A DNA stretch of 64,000 nucleotides from an uncultured Saprospiraceae bacterium (lineage in GTDB: Bacteria > Bacteroidota > Bacteroidia > Chitinophagales > Saprospiraceae): the NCBI GenBank assembly GCA_937928045.1, contig CALFWO010000011.1, positions 47,638-111,637 on the forward strand, given 5' to 3'. This document shows positions 35,261 to 44,009 of the stretch, in pieces. The notes below the pieces were generated by a model. It was given only the letters and a program-made list of their open reading frames with translations, had not been told where the DNA came from and ran no database searches. Within the stretch, counting starts at the first letter, position 1. Each line of letters opens with the position of its first letter. Position numbers and translations under genes: made by a program.

Positions 35261-36145
35261 TCAATTCCCGTCACTTTTTGTTGTGAACTGAAGAGATTCT
35301 GACTTATAATTTTTTAATTCCATTACATTTGAGGACAATGTAATTCCTGCCGCTGTCAAGGTATTCAAAACTCGATCAAAAATCAAATTTTTCAAGAGAC
35401 TCCCAGCCATCTTTGGATTAAAAGTATCCATCCAATAGAATATTCTAATATCAATGGTACTTGCGCCTAAGCCATCGACTGCAACATTAGTCGAACGACC
35501 TTCCAATTGAAGTACTTCAATCTTTGCAAGGGTATCTTGAATTAGCTTAATGACTTCTGGAATATTATTTTCATAGTCGATGCTTATAATGAAATCAGAT
35601 CTAATGAATCCATCGATAGTATAATTAACAACGGGGTTTTTTACTACAGCTCCATTGGGAATAAAAACATCTTTTCCATCAAAGGTTTTCAATTGTGTAT
35701 CTCTTAAATTTAATGATACAACTTTACCAGTGATGCCACTTAGTTCAACTGTATCGTTTAATCGAAAAGGTCTTTTAAAAGCCATCATAATTCCAGCAAG
35801 GAAATTTTCTCCAATATCTTTAAAAGCAAATCCAATAACAAAAGCGCCAACTCCTGCACCAGCCATGATAGAGGTGGCTACACCCCCTAGTCCAATTATT
35901 TTCAATGCGATCAGACACCCAATGACAACAATAGTAATGCGGACAACATTAGCTAAAAATTGAACCAATAGTGGATCATCCATTCTAGATCCTATTCGTT
36001 TGGTAAATCCCCTGGAGGCGAATCTTGCTATCCATAAGAAGAAAATAAAACCGAGTAATGCTATTGCAAGACGCGGTAAGATAGCTATAGCTTGGTCATA
36101 GTATTCTATGATACTATTCATAAGATCGTCGAAGAAGGTTTCCAT
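35261..36145 (-). CDS. Mechanosensitive channel of the MscS family (second copy)
   Basis: A 294-residue protein with helices LAIALLGFIFFLWIA, VRITIVVIGCLIALKIIG and a pore helix GGVATSIMAGAGVGAFVIGFAFKDIGENFLAGIMMAF. The cytoplasmic domain follows, starting FKRPFRLNDTVELSG. It is diverged from the MscS at 26439. In the same direction, an HPF gene follows 27 bp on, which suggests a stress-related unit. Confidence 0.92.
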   Translation of the reverse strand: METFFDDLMNSIIEYYDQAIAILPRLAIALLGFIFFLWIARFASRGFTKRIGSRMDDPLLVQFLANVVRITIVVIGCLIALKIIGLGGVATSIMAGAGVGAFVIGFAFKDIGENFLAGIMMAFKRPFRLNDTVELSGITGKVVSLNLRDTQLKTFDGKDVFIPNGAVVKNPVVNYTIDGFIRSDFIISIDYENNIPEVIKLIQDTLAKIEVLQLEGRSTNVAVDGLGASTIDIRIFYWMDTFNPKMAGSLLKNLIFDRVLNTLTAAGITLSSNVMELKNYKSESLQFTTKSDGN

Positions 36146-36335
36146 TGGTGATAATTTAGTGTTCTATTCGCTGCTAAATTAACAAAGGATATATGATTAT
36201 ATGCCTAATTTGATATTCTTGTGTTTGACAATGCACAATAACAATTGTATATTATTTAGATCAGATTTGCTGCTAGTTGCAGATAACAAAAGAACATTTC
36301 AACAATGTTATTTGGAACATTGTATTAGGTGAAAA

Positions 36336-36938
36336 TCAAGTACCTAGTGGATAATATGCTCCTAGAGTAAATAACCGTTTAGAATCATCTTCAACTATTA
36401 GATCAGAAACACTCTTTGTTTTATTAATGCCATGCGTATAAGCCACTCGTATACCTACAAGTATTCCCGTAATATAAAATTGCCCTCCAACCCCAAAATG
36501 AGGACCAAAAATTTTGCCTGAACCAAATCCTGAAGAACTAAGAGCACCAAAGGACAATCCTCCTCCAATGAAAAAGGCAGAATCATCTAATTCTCCAAGA
36601 TAAAATTCAGCCACTACAGGAACTTGAAAGCCAACGTTAAAAAAACTTCCAAAAGATCCAAATTCACCGGATATTCCCACGAAAGGATATCCAGATACCG
36701 CAAAGTTATTTGATAATGCTAATGTTGCTTTGTAAAAAACTCCAGGAGTAAATGGAGTTTGGGTGGTGGATTGCGTAAACCCTCCTAGATCAATATATGT
36801 TGTCTCAAATATTCCAAAATCGTATTGGCCTCCAAAAGCGTGGTAATAATCTTGTCCAAACCCAATTTGAACACAAAATATTAATGATAAAATAAAGAGG
36901 TACTTCTTTAAAAAACCGAAAAAGGAAATACTATTCAT
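36336..36938 (-). CDS. Outer-membrane beta-barrel-like protein
   Basis: A 200-residue protein with a signal peptide (ends IGFGQ) and a Gly/Phe-rich body (YDFGIFETTYIDLGGF, GEFGSFGSFFNVGFQVPV, GPHFGVGGQFYITGILVGIRVAY). This suggests a short barrel of eight or so strands. No named family was recognised. It is divergent from the secreted protein gene at 37050. Confidence 0.6.
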   Translation of the reverse strand: MNSISFFGFLKKYLFILSLIFCVQIGFGQDYYHAFGGQYDFGIFETTYIDLGGFTQSTTQTPFTPGVFYKATLALSNNFAVSGYPFVGISGEFGSFGSFFNVGFQVPVVAEFYLGELDDSAFFIGGGLSFGALSSSGFGSGKIFGPHFGVGGQFYITGILVGIRVAYTHGINKTKSVSDLIVEDDSKRLFTLGAYYPLGT

Positions 36939-36974
36939 GCAGAAAGGGATTAATTACTATTAAACGTCAATGAA

Positions 36975-37008
36975 TTGTTTCATTAAGATAGCCAATTGCT
37001 TAACTTTG
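36975..37008 (+). promoter_or_regulatory. Bacteroidota-type promoter
   Basis: TTG at 36975-36977 and an exact TAnnTTTG box (TAACTTTG, 37001-37008) are 23 bp apart. They lie about 40 bp upstream of the ATG at 37050, so a leader of about 35 nt is expected. Confidence 0.65.
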
Positions 37009-37049
37009 ATCCTTAAAGATATAAACTCCTAAATTAATTCAATTTTTCA

Positions 37050-38609
37050 ATGAAAAACATCTTCCTACTATTAACGCTACTTATTGGCACAATTACCTTT
37101 GCTCAAGAAATTGAAATCGAATGGGGCGAAACCAATGACAAAGATGCAGCAATAATTCAAAAAATATTTGGGCAAGACAGCAACCAAGACGTTTATGCTG
37201 TATCGGCAACATCGAACAAATTATTTCTCGAGATTTATTCGCCAGATTTAAATCGAACATCAAAAAATGAAATTGAGCTACCAAAAATTGATGGAAAAAA
37301 AATCGGATTTGAAGAGATATTTATGAGCAATGATCAAATTACGTTGTTCGCGTCTCACTATGTAGATAAAGTTAATACTATATATGCATACAAACTTTCA
37401 AAATCCGGCAAGCTTTCTAAAAAGACTAAAGTTCTTGATATGCCCGTAGAACGAAAGAGTAGAAGTGGAAAATTGACCTTTCATCAAGAACCAACAAGTT
37501 CGAACCTTCTTGTAGGAATGTTTGTCCCAAAGAAAAAAGAAAAGAAGCAACTAGCCGAATTTATACTTTTCGATATTGATTTAAACACTTTAGGTAAATA
37601 CAATAAAAGATTTCCTTATGCCGACAATGAGGATGATAGAATTGATTTCGTTAATGCCAAATTTGACAAAGATGATAATGTTTACATTTTAACTGCATCA
37701 AAGGAAAGACAAGGAAAGGTAAAAACAGTAGAATATTCTTTAAATCAACTCTCAAAATCGGGAGAGTCTAAAAAAATGAAACTAGGATCATCTGACAAAC
37801 CTATAGAGCAAATTGATTATCAACTTGCAACAGATGGAAGTATAAATATTTTTGGATTTTATTTAATAAAAAAAGGAACGAGATCTAAGGGTATCGAGGG
37901 AATTTATATTGAAAAAGTAAGTGCCGAAACATTTGAATCAATTAACAAAAAGGTAGTGGGATTCACCTATAGCGATAAGAAATTATTTCTGAAAGATGCA
38001 GCTGCGAGGAAAGACAAAGCGATGCCAAAAGATTTCGTTCCACTTTACTATTTTGAAAATCCTAATGGCTCTATTACAATGATTGCAGAACGTAGGCTAG
38101 TTACAGTCTCAATGGATTCTCGTGGAAATCGTGTAACAAGGTATTTATATCAAGATGTCATGTTGATCAACATCAACGAAAATTCTGAAGTAAATTACAT
38201 TCAAGACATAGATAAAAGACAAGCTTTTGCGTATTCGCAAACGGGGCTTAGTCTTGGGCTAGTCACATTCTATGGAGGAATCGCGCCGACTCAAAATAGA
38301 CTACCATATATGTCCTTTATGCCTATTCAAAAAGAAGATGGTTCTTTTATTTTCTTATACAATGACAACCCTAAAAATGTAGGTTTGGAATCAGACAAAA
38401 GAAAAACGCTAACCAATATGAAAAAGGGCTTACCTATGATGGCCATAATTGATAAGGATGGAAATAAAACTGTTGATGTAGTTTTTGGCGCAAAAGATGA
38501 TGAAACAATTTTTAGAACCACAATTAATTTACAGATTTCAAATAATGAATACTTCATTTACGGAAGTAAATTAAGAAAAGATAAATTGGGGAAAATTACG
38601 GTAAACTAA
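37050..38609 (+). CDS. Secreted protein of unknown function
   Basis: A 519-residue protein with a clear signal peptide (MKNIFLLLTLLIGTITFAQ). The mature part alternates beta-strands and Lys/Asp loops with repeated phrases such as DNVYILTASKE, GSINIFGFYL and GSITMIAERR, which is reminiscent of a beta-propeller. No Pfam family was recognised. There is no lipobox and no C-terminal sorting domain. It is flanked by its own promoter and a strong terminator, so it is probably a single-gene transcript. Confidence 0.75.
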   Translation: MKNIFLLLTLLIGTITFAQEIEIEWGETNDKDAAIIQKIFGQDSNQDVYAVSATSNKLFLEIYSPDLNRTSKNEIELPKIDGKKIGFEEIFMSNDQITLFASHYVDKVNTIYAYKLSKSGKLSKKTKVLDMPVERKSRSGKLTFHQEPTSSNLLVGMFVPKKKEKKQLAEFILFDIDLNTLGKYNKRFPYADNEDDRIDFVNAKFDKDDNVYILTASKERQGKVKTVEYSLNQLSKSGESKKMKLGSSDKPIEQIDYQLATDGSINIFGFYLIKKGTRSKGIEGIYIEKVSAETFESINKKVVGFTYSDKKLFLKDAAARKDKAMPKDFVPLYYFENPNGSITMIAERRLVTVSMDSRGNRVTRYLYQDVMLININENSEVNYIQDIDKRQAFAYSQTGLSLGLVTFYGGIAPTQNRLPYMSFMPIQKEDGSFIFLYNDNPKNVGLESDKRKTLTNMKKGLPMMAIIDKDGNKTVDVVFGAKDDETIFRTTINLQISNNEYFIYGSKLRKDKLGKITVN

Positions 38610-38630
38610 AGTCGTCAAATCCTAATCTTA

Positions 38631-38668
38631 AAAAAGAGTTGATCTTTCGATCAACTCTTTTTTTTTTG
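38631..38668 (+). terminator. Rho-independent terminator
   Basis: GAGTTGATC/GATCAACTC with TTTC loop, extended by A/T pairs and followed by a run of T to 38667. It lies 22 bp after the secreted protein gene. Confidence 0.92.
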
Positions 38669-38912
38669 CAATCCCTAAAGAATAACCTCCTACAGTCTCG
38701 TTAGATATAATTGCTTTCAGTCAACCTTCTCAAAGTTGCGACTGGCTACAACCAATACGGAATAAAAAGAAGTAAAGACTACAACTGGTTCAAGGTCCAA
38801 TCGAAAACGCCATATTTTTCATTGCATCCAAAGGATGACCACCCTAAAACATCCACTTATGCAATCCATTACGTAAGTAAGTTCGAACGATTAAATAATC
38901 TAACAATTAATT

Positions 38913-39560
38913 ATGAAAAAAATGAAATTTAAACTAGGAATAGGGACGCTATTGCTTTTAGGATTAGGGCTAATGTCCGCAGACCATATTGATGCACCAG
39001 CTGTTTCAGGTGGGGCTTCAGATATCACCGATTTTTATGGATTCCAAGGCGAAGACAATGACAATATCGTCTTTGTTGCAAATCTTCAAGGCTTGCTTAG
39101 TCCGAATAACACGGCTAATACCACCTTTGATGAAAATACATTGGTCGAATTTAATATTGACACCAATGGTGATGCCGTGGAGGACCTAATAATTCAAGCG
39201 ATTCCTCGAGATGGTAAAATGTACTTCTTTGGCCCGATAGCTCCGTCCTCCACTGGAAAAAATGGAATGGTCATGACTTCAGCAGCAAGAAATGAAGTGG
39301 CAATTACTGAGTATGGACAAACGCCAGTTATTAGCAGTAATGACGGAATGAAAATGTTTGCTGGTCCAAGAGATGATCCATTCTTTATGGATTTCGCAAA
39401 ATATGGTGAAATAATCGGGGGTACTGCCACTGGTTTTGATGATCCCGGGACTGATACATTTGCCGGTACCAATGTCATGTCCATTGTAGTGGAAGTTCCA
39501 AAAAATATGATTGGCGGATCTGGATCAATAAATACTTGGGTAGAAACTAAAACAAAGTAA
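38913..39560 (+). CDS. DUF4331-family protein, N-terminal-half type
   Basis: A 215-residue protein with a signal peptide (MKKMKFKLGIGTLLLLGLGL), then SADHIDAPAVSGGASDITDFYGF, the typical start of DUF4331 proteins. NIVFVANLQGLLSP and FNIDTNGDAVEDL follow. It covers only the N-terminal half of the long DUF4331 proteins; the next gene carries the C-terminal-half words. The ATG at 38913 is preferred. The function of the family is unknown; it is often near ECF sigma genes. Confidence 0.82.
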   Translation: MKKMKFKLGIGTLLLLGLGLMSADHIDAPAVSGGASDITDFYGFQGEDNDNIVFVANLQGLLSPNNTANTTFDENTLVEFNIDTNGDAVEDLIIQAIPRDGKMYFFGPIAPSSTGKNGMVMTSAARNEVAITEYGQTPVISSNDGMKMFAGPRDDPFFMDFAKYGEIIGGTATGFDDPGTDTFAGTNVMSIVVEVPKNMIGGSGSINTWVETKTK

Positions 39561-39578
39561 TAATCAATTTAAAAACTA

Positions 39579-39598
39579 TTGGAAAGTATTCTTTCCAA
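39579..39598 (+). other. Intercistronic hairpin without T-run
   Basis: TTGGAAAG-TATT-CTTTCCAA (8 bp perfect) lies in the 53 bp between the two DUF4331-type genes. It is followed by A-rich sequence, so it is more likely an mRNA-stability or attenuation element than a terminator. Confidence 0.55.
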
Positions 39599-39613
39599 AA
39601 CACAATAGAAAAA

Positions 39614-40174
39614 ATGAAAAATTTAAAAATACTTTCTTTACTCCTATTTTCAGCTTTGATCTTCCCGTCATGCAGCAATGATGATGAAATGACAAATCCT
39701 CCAGTGGTAGTAGAACCAGATTTTTCTGGAACTTACAACTTAGCTGATCAAATGGGAAGACCTGCCATCAATACAGTTTTTATCCCAAGTAATCAAAAAG
39801 ATGAATACAATCAAACAATTCCATCGGATCAAGGTGCTGCCTACGCCGGAACTATTGAAGCTGGATTAAAAGCACTTAGTCCTGCATACGCAAATGATGG
39901 TGATCAAAATGCACTAGGTTTAGATGCGGCGGCATTTGCTGGAGTACTAGCAACAGATGTATTAACTGTAACGCTTGATGGAACAACCACATTCTATGAT
40001 GGCACCAATGTGCTTACAGGAAGAAACTTAACCGATGACGTCATCACAGTAGAATTACTATTGATTTTTGGTGGAGAAGATTTCAGTGAGAATCCAAATC
40101 TTTCTGATGATCATGTAGATGCTAATGACAAGGCATTCAATTCTTCATTCCCTTACCTCGCTTCGCCTTGGTAA
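39614..40174 (+). CDS. DUF4331-type lipoprotein, C-terminal-half type
   Basis: A 186-residue protein with a lipoprotein signal (LIFPSCSNDD). The body has DQMGRPAINTVFIPSNQKDEYN, VLATDVLTVTLDGTTTFY, GRNLTDDVITVELLLIFGG, DDHVDANDKAF and SFPYLASPW. These are the words found in the C-terminal half of DUF4331 proteins. With its own lipobox it is a genuine separate gene, not a frameshifted remnant. It probably works with the preceding gene product. Confidence 0.82.
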   Translation: MKNLKILSLLLFSALIFPSCSNDDEMTNPPVVVEPDFSGTYNLADQMGRPAINTVFIPSNQKDEYNQTIPSDQGAAYAGTIEAGLKALSPAYANDGDQNALGLDAAAFAGVLATDVLTVTLDGTTTFYDGTNVLTGRNLTDDVITVELLLIFGGEDFSENPNLSDDHVDANDKAFNSSFPYLASPW

Positions 40175-40186
40175 TTTCAAATGCTC

Positions 40187-40222
40187 AGAGATGTTCACCA
40201 AGTTGTGAACATCTCTTTTTTT
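40187..40222 (+). terminator. Rho-independent terminator
   Basis: A 12-bp perfect stem AGAGATGTTCAC/GTGAACATCTCT, 6-base loop, followed by seven T. It separates the DUF4331 pair from the TPR gene, so readthrough would be needed for a longer operon. Confidence 0.9.
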
Positions 40223-40242
40223 AAATAAAATAATCCAAAATT

Positions 40243-41538
40243 ATGCGCGGTATCATCTTGTCTATAACTACACTAAGTTTTTTAATATTAATATTCAGTT
40301 GTAGTAATCAACCAGCAACAGTCTTAAATCAAAAAGATTACAATAGTTTTTTGAATCATAATAGCAGTATAGAATTGTCAACTACAGCTTTAGATTTAAA
40401 ATTCTGGACAAATAAATATTTGGCCAATACCAATCAATATCCATATTTAGTCAAAATGGCTGCAGCAAATGAAACTCTATTTTCATTGACTGGAGATATT
40501 CAATATTTAGCAGCTGCAGGAAATCAATTAGAAAAAGCTAACGAATTAACCAATAGCCAAAATCCGGGAATCATTCGTTCTTTATCAAAGAATTATATTT
40601 CCCAACATCGTTTTACTTCAGCCAAAGAACTTTTATTACAAGCTGAAATTATTGGCCAGTCTTTAGAGGCAACTCAAAAAATGTTATTTGATGTACACTT
40701 GGAAATTGGTAATAATGATCAGGCTAAAAAATATCTAGGATATATAAAAGATCAAAATGCTTTTGACTATTTAATTCGCAGATCAAAATGGGAGGATCAT
40801 AATGGAAATCTAGATCAAGCAATTGTATTCATGGAGCAAGCTTTAGAAAAAGCCAAAAGTCATAAGAATAAAAACCTAATTCAGTGGTCTCATTCAAATC
40901 TTGCAGATTTTTATGGCCATGCCGGCCGAATAAATGATGCTTATCAAAATTATTTAGCAGCTCTAAGAATAGCACCGTATGATGCATATGCAAAAAAGGG
41001 ATTGGCTTGGATTGCATTTAGTCATGAGCGCAATCCGGATGAATCCAAAAGGATTCTTAAAAAGATCAATAATTCCTTTAATGCACCTGACTATTTTTTA
41101 TTAAAATCAGAAATCGCAGCATTTGAAGGAAAAGAAGCAGTCAGAAAAGAATACATTCTAAAATACTTAACTGCCGTAAAAGATGATCGATACGGTAAAA
41201 TGTATAACAAACATAATATTTCAATTTTTGCAGAAGAACTGAATAATTCAACGGATGCAATTAAGCTAGCTCAAAGCGAAATTAACATGCGACCTATTCC
41301 TCAATCTTATAGTTTATTAGCCTGGACTTATCACTTGGCTGGAAATAAAGAAAAGGCACTTAAGATCATTAATGAAAATGTTGTAAACAAAAGCAGTGAA
41401 CCAGCAATACTATATCAGGTAGCAGAAATATTCAAGGTCAATCAGCTAGATGATGAAATGCTGAACCTGAAAAAGGAATTATTGAGTTGTCAATATGAAT
41501 TAGGCCCAGTCTATGCCAAAAAAATTAAGGCTTTATAA
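40243..41538 (+). CDS. TPR-repeat lipoprotein
   Basis: A 431-residue protein with a lipoprotein signal (LILIFSCSNQ). The remainder is helical with recognisable TPR units, for example NLDQAIVFMEQALEKAKSH, GRINDAYQNYLAALRIAPYDAYAKKGLAWIAF and SYSLLAWTYHLAGNKEKALKII. It is likely a periplasm-facing scaffold. The position between the DUF4331 pair and a sigma/anti-sigma pair suggests a shared system; this is inference from order only. Confidence 0.8.
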   Translation: MRGIILSITTLSFLILIFSCSNQPATVLNQKDYNSFLNHNSSIELSTTALDLKFWTNKYLANTNQYPYLVKMAAANETLFSLTGDIQYLAAAGNQLEKANELTNSQNPGIIRSLSKNYISQHRFTSAKELLLQAEIIGQSLEATQKMLFDVHLEIGNNDQAKKYLGYIKDQNAFDYLIRRSKWEDHNGNLDQAIVFMEQALEKAKSHKNKNLIQWSHSNLADFYGHAGRINDAYQNYLAALRIAPYDAYAKKGLAWIAFSHERNPDESKRILKKINNSFNAPDYFLLKSEIAAFEGKEAVRKEYILKYLTAVKDDRYGKMYNKHNISIFAEELNNSTDAIKLAQSEINMRPIPQSYSLLAWTYHLAGNKEKALKIINENVVNKSSEPAILYQVAEIFKVNQLDDEMLNLKKELLSCQYELGPVYAKKIKAL

Positions 41539-41635
41539 CCACTCGAAATCTAATTAGCTAAAATAAGTTACTCTCAGCTTATTTTAGCTATATTTATTTT
41601 TCTGAATTACAAATCTGAAAGAACGATAACTACCA

Positions 41636-42250
41636 TTGGCGAAAATTGAAAAAAGTCAAGTTGAAAAAGATATTGTTTGCTTATTATCTGTAAAAGATAG
41701 TAAGTGTCTGGATCTTGTATACAAACATTATTCATCTGCACTTTATGGAGTTATTTTGAATATTGTTAAGTCAGATGAAGTAGCGGAAGAAGTTTTGCAA
41801 GATGTCTTTCTAAAATTTTGGCAAAAAGCTTCCTCATATGATGACAAGAAGTCGAGGTTATTTACTTGGTTAATAAATATAGCTCGTAATTCCGCAATTG
41901 ATAAAATTAGATCTTCGGATTACAAAAAGTCCAAAAAAGTGGATGATATTTCGAACTACGAAAACTTTAGCAAACAACTTCATGTAAATACTATCAATGA
42001 AGACCATGGCCTAATTAAGGTCATCAATGGACTGGAAGAAAAATATAAAAAGTTAATTTATCTTGTTTACTATGAAGGTTATTCTCAGCGTGAAATCACC
42101 AAAGAATTTGATATTCCTCTAGGAACCGTCAAAACCAGATTGCGATCTGCAATTGTTGCCTTAAGAGAACAATTGAGTGATGAAATGCTTAGAAAACTAA
42201 TTTACCTTTTGCCATTTGGATATTTGATGCATCATTTTTTGATACAATAA
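41636..42250 (+). CDS. RNA polymerase ECF-type sigma factor
   Basis: A 204-residue protein with region 2 (LVYKHYSSALYGVILNIV, EEVLQDVFLKFWQKA, RLFTWLINIARNSAIDKIRS) and region 4 (LEEKYKKLIYLVYYEGYSQREITKEF, LGTVKTRLRSAIVALREQL), with a 30-residue C-terminal extension. An in-frame TAA nine bases upstream and the absence of any early ATG make TTG 41636 the start. The stop overlaps the anti-sigma ATG by one base (TAATG), so the pair is translationally coupled. Confidence 0.92.
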   Translation: MAKIEKSQVEKDIVCLLSVKDSKCLDLVYKHYSSALYGVILNIVKSDEVAEEVLQDVFLKFWQKASSYDDKKSRLFTWLINIARNSAIDKIRSSDYKKSKKVDDISNYENFSKQLHVNTINEDHGLIKVINGLEEKYKKLIYLVYYEGYSQREITKEFDIPLGTVKTRLRSAIVALREQLSDEMLRKLIYLLPFGYLMHHFLIQ

Positions 42251-43026
42251 TGAATATTAAAGATTACATATCATCCGGTGTGCTCGAGCTTTATGTGCTC
42301 GATCAATTGTCTCCCGCAGAGCGTCGTGAGGTAGAGGAGCATGTAAATCAATATCCAGAAATTCGTTCAGCTCTAAATGAGATTGAAGAAACGTTATTTG
42401 CGTTTGCCAGTTCCACAGCTAAGAAGCCTCGAGCCGGCTTGCAATCAGAAATCATCAATAATGTTCTTGCTTCCGATAAAAATATTGATTCCCCAAAAGG
42501 CGCTGGAGCTGGAATCAATAAATGGCTTTTTCCCTTGGCTCTATTGGGAATTATTGCTGCTGGTATTTTAGGTTGGATGTGGAATCAGGAGAGAGAAGAA
42601 AAACTGGAACTTGTTGAAGAAATACTACTGGAAAAAGATAGTTGTAGTTTGAAAGACGCGACTATTTTACAACTTGAACAGATGCTGGATAATATATTTT
42701 TACCATCCTCTGAGCGTATATTAATGGCAGCCGCACCAGGCAAATCAGGAGAAGCTAACATAATTTACAATAGAGAAAACCGGTCTGTATTATTAGCCAC
42801 TACTACCCTTCCAACCCCTCCAACAGGAAAGCAATATCAACTTTGGGGAATAGTAGAAGGAACGCCGATAAGTCTTGGTGTCTTTGACATCTCAGATGGA
42901 TCAGAATTAAAGCGAATGACTTTTGCTGAAAGTGTCGAAACCTTTGCTATAACGCTGGAGCCGCAAGGAGGAAGTAGCACCCCGACACTTGAAGAAATGT
43001 GGGTCATTGGGAATTCCACAACATAA
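42250..43026 (+). CDS. RskA-type transmembrane anti-sigma factor
   Basis: A 258-residue protein. An N-terminal sigma-binding region (YISSGVLELYVLDQLSPAERREVEEHV) is followed by a transmembrane helix (WLFPLALLGIIAAGILGWMW) and a coiled segment. The C-terminal RskA domain has VLLATTTLPTPPTGKQYQLWGIVEG, FAITLEPQGGSSTPT. It holds the adjacent sigma factor inactive until proteolysis or another signal. No HxxxCxxC zinc motif is present, as expected for this subtype. Confidence 0.9.
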   Translation: MNIKDYISSGVLELYVLDQLSPAERREVEEHVNQYPEIRSALNEIEETLFAFASSTAKKPRAGLQSEIINNVLASDKNIDSPKGAGAGINKWLFPLALLGIIAAGILGWMWNQEREEKLELVEEILLEKDSCSLKDATILQLEQMLDNIFLPSSERILMAAAPGKSGEANIIYNRENRSVLLATTTLPTPPTGKQYQLWGIVEGTPISLGVFDISDGSELKRMTFAESVETFAITLEPQGGSSTPTLEEMWVIGNSTT

Positions 43027-43163
43027 ACACCTCTATTACAGCATCTTGTAATTTTTTATTATTTTTTCAAAGAAATACACATCCAGCTTACCGATCACTT
43101 ACGTAAATACTTGTAAATCGATATTTGTTAAAAATCAATTTCAATAACACAAATCCACGTTTC

Positions 43164-43697
43164 ATGAACACAAATTATTTCTTTTTTGCAGCCTTACTGA
43201 TCTTGGGAGTAGGGTGTAATAAAATTGACAGCTTAACTCAGTTTGAATTACAATATGAAGAATCGGTCGTAATCCCTGCGTCTTCCGTTCTGAATTTACC
43301 ATTTAATCTTTTCACTCCCGAAATGACAACAAATTCTGAATCCACATTTGAAGTAAATAACACAAACAAGGACCTCATTGAAGAAATCCTTTTAACCAAA
43401 CTAAAGATGGAAATATCCTCGCCATCTGATGCTGACTTTAGGTTTTTAGAATCAGTTCAAGTTTTTATTAATGCAGATGGATTAGCCGAATTAGAAATAG
43501 CTTCGTTAAACCCTGTTCCTAATAATGTCGGTCCTTTGATAGAATTGGAAACCGCAGGCAATGATTTGAAAGAGTACATTAAAAAAGATGAATTCAGTTT
43601 AAGAGTAAATACAGTAACTGACGAACTTCTTGATGAAGATTATGAAATTAAAGTGACTTCTGACTTTTTTGTAGACGCAAAAATACTTGGACAATAA
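43164..43697 (+). CDS. Lipoprotein of unknown function
   Basis: 177 residues from ATG 43164, where a lipoprotein signal begins (FFAALLILGVGC). The mature part is mixed alpha/beta with acidic loops (FRFLESVQVFINADGLAELEIASLN, VTSDFFVDAKILGQ). No family was recognised. It stands 137 bp after the anti-sigma gene and ends before a strong terminator. Confidence 0.7.
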   Translation: MNTNYFFFAALLILGVGCNKIDSLTQFELQYEESVVIPASSVLNLPFNLFTPEMTTNSESTFEVNNTNKDLIEEILLTKLKMEISSPSDADFRFLESVQVFINADGLAELEIASLNPVPNNVGPLIELETAGNDLKEYIKKDEFSLRVNTVTDELLDEDYEIKVTSDFFVDAKILGQ

Positions 43698-44009
43698 TAA
43701 TTTAATCAGCTAACGTTTAAAAATAAGTTAATAGTATATCCCTTTTCACAATACAATATTTCAGCAGAAATTATTTTCGTTGGAAAATATCTAGTTGCAA
43801 TAAACCTTTACCTCCTTACAATTTTTTGAAAAGAGCTGACCTAAAAGGTTAGCTCTTTTCTTTTTTAATAAGACTTTGAGACAACCATTTCATCCTAATT
43901 CTCTTCTTGCTTAAGAAGAACTTACTTCCAAATAACTTTCTCCTTTATCGCTGTCAACGGTCAACTTTCGACCTAACCAATAAATATTCCCTCACTTACA
44001 ACCATCAAA
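43698..44009. other. Intergenic region with terminator
   Basis: 312 bp between two lipoprotein genes. It contains the terminator at 43828-43866 and an A/T-rich leader for the OmpA gene. No other feature is evident. Confidence 0.6.
43828..43866 (+). terminator. Rho-independent terminator
   Basis: A 14-bp stem (GAAAAGAGCTGACC with GGTTAGCTCTTTTC), TAAAA loop and six T. Confidence 0.92.

Noticed and set aside
38711..38932. A 73-codon frame before the first DUF4331 gene
   Set aside because: Begins with TTG, overlaps the DUF4331 start, has no family resemblance; it is more likely a leader region.
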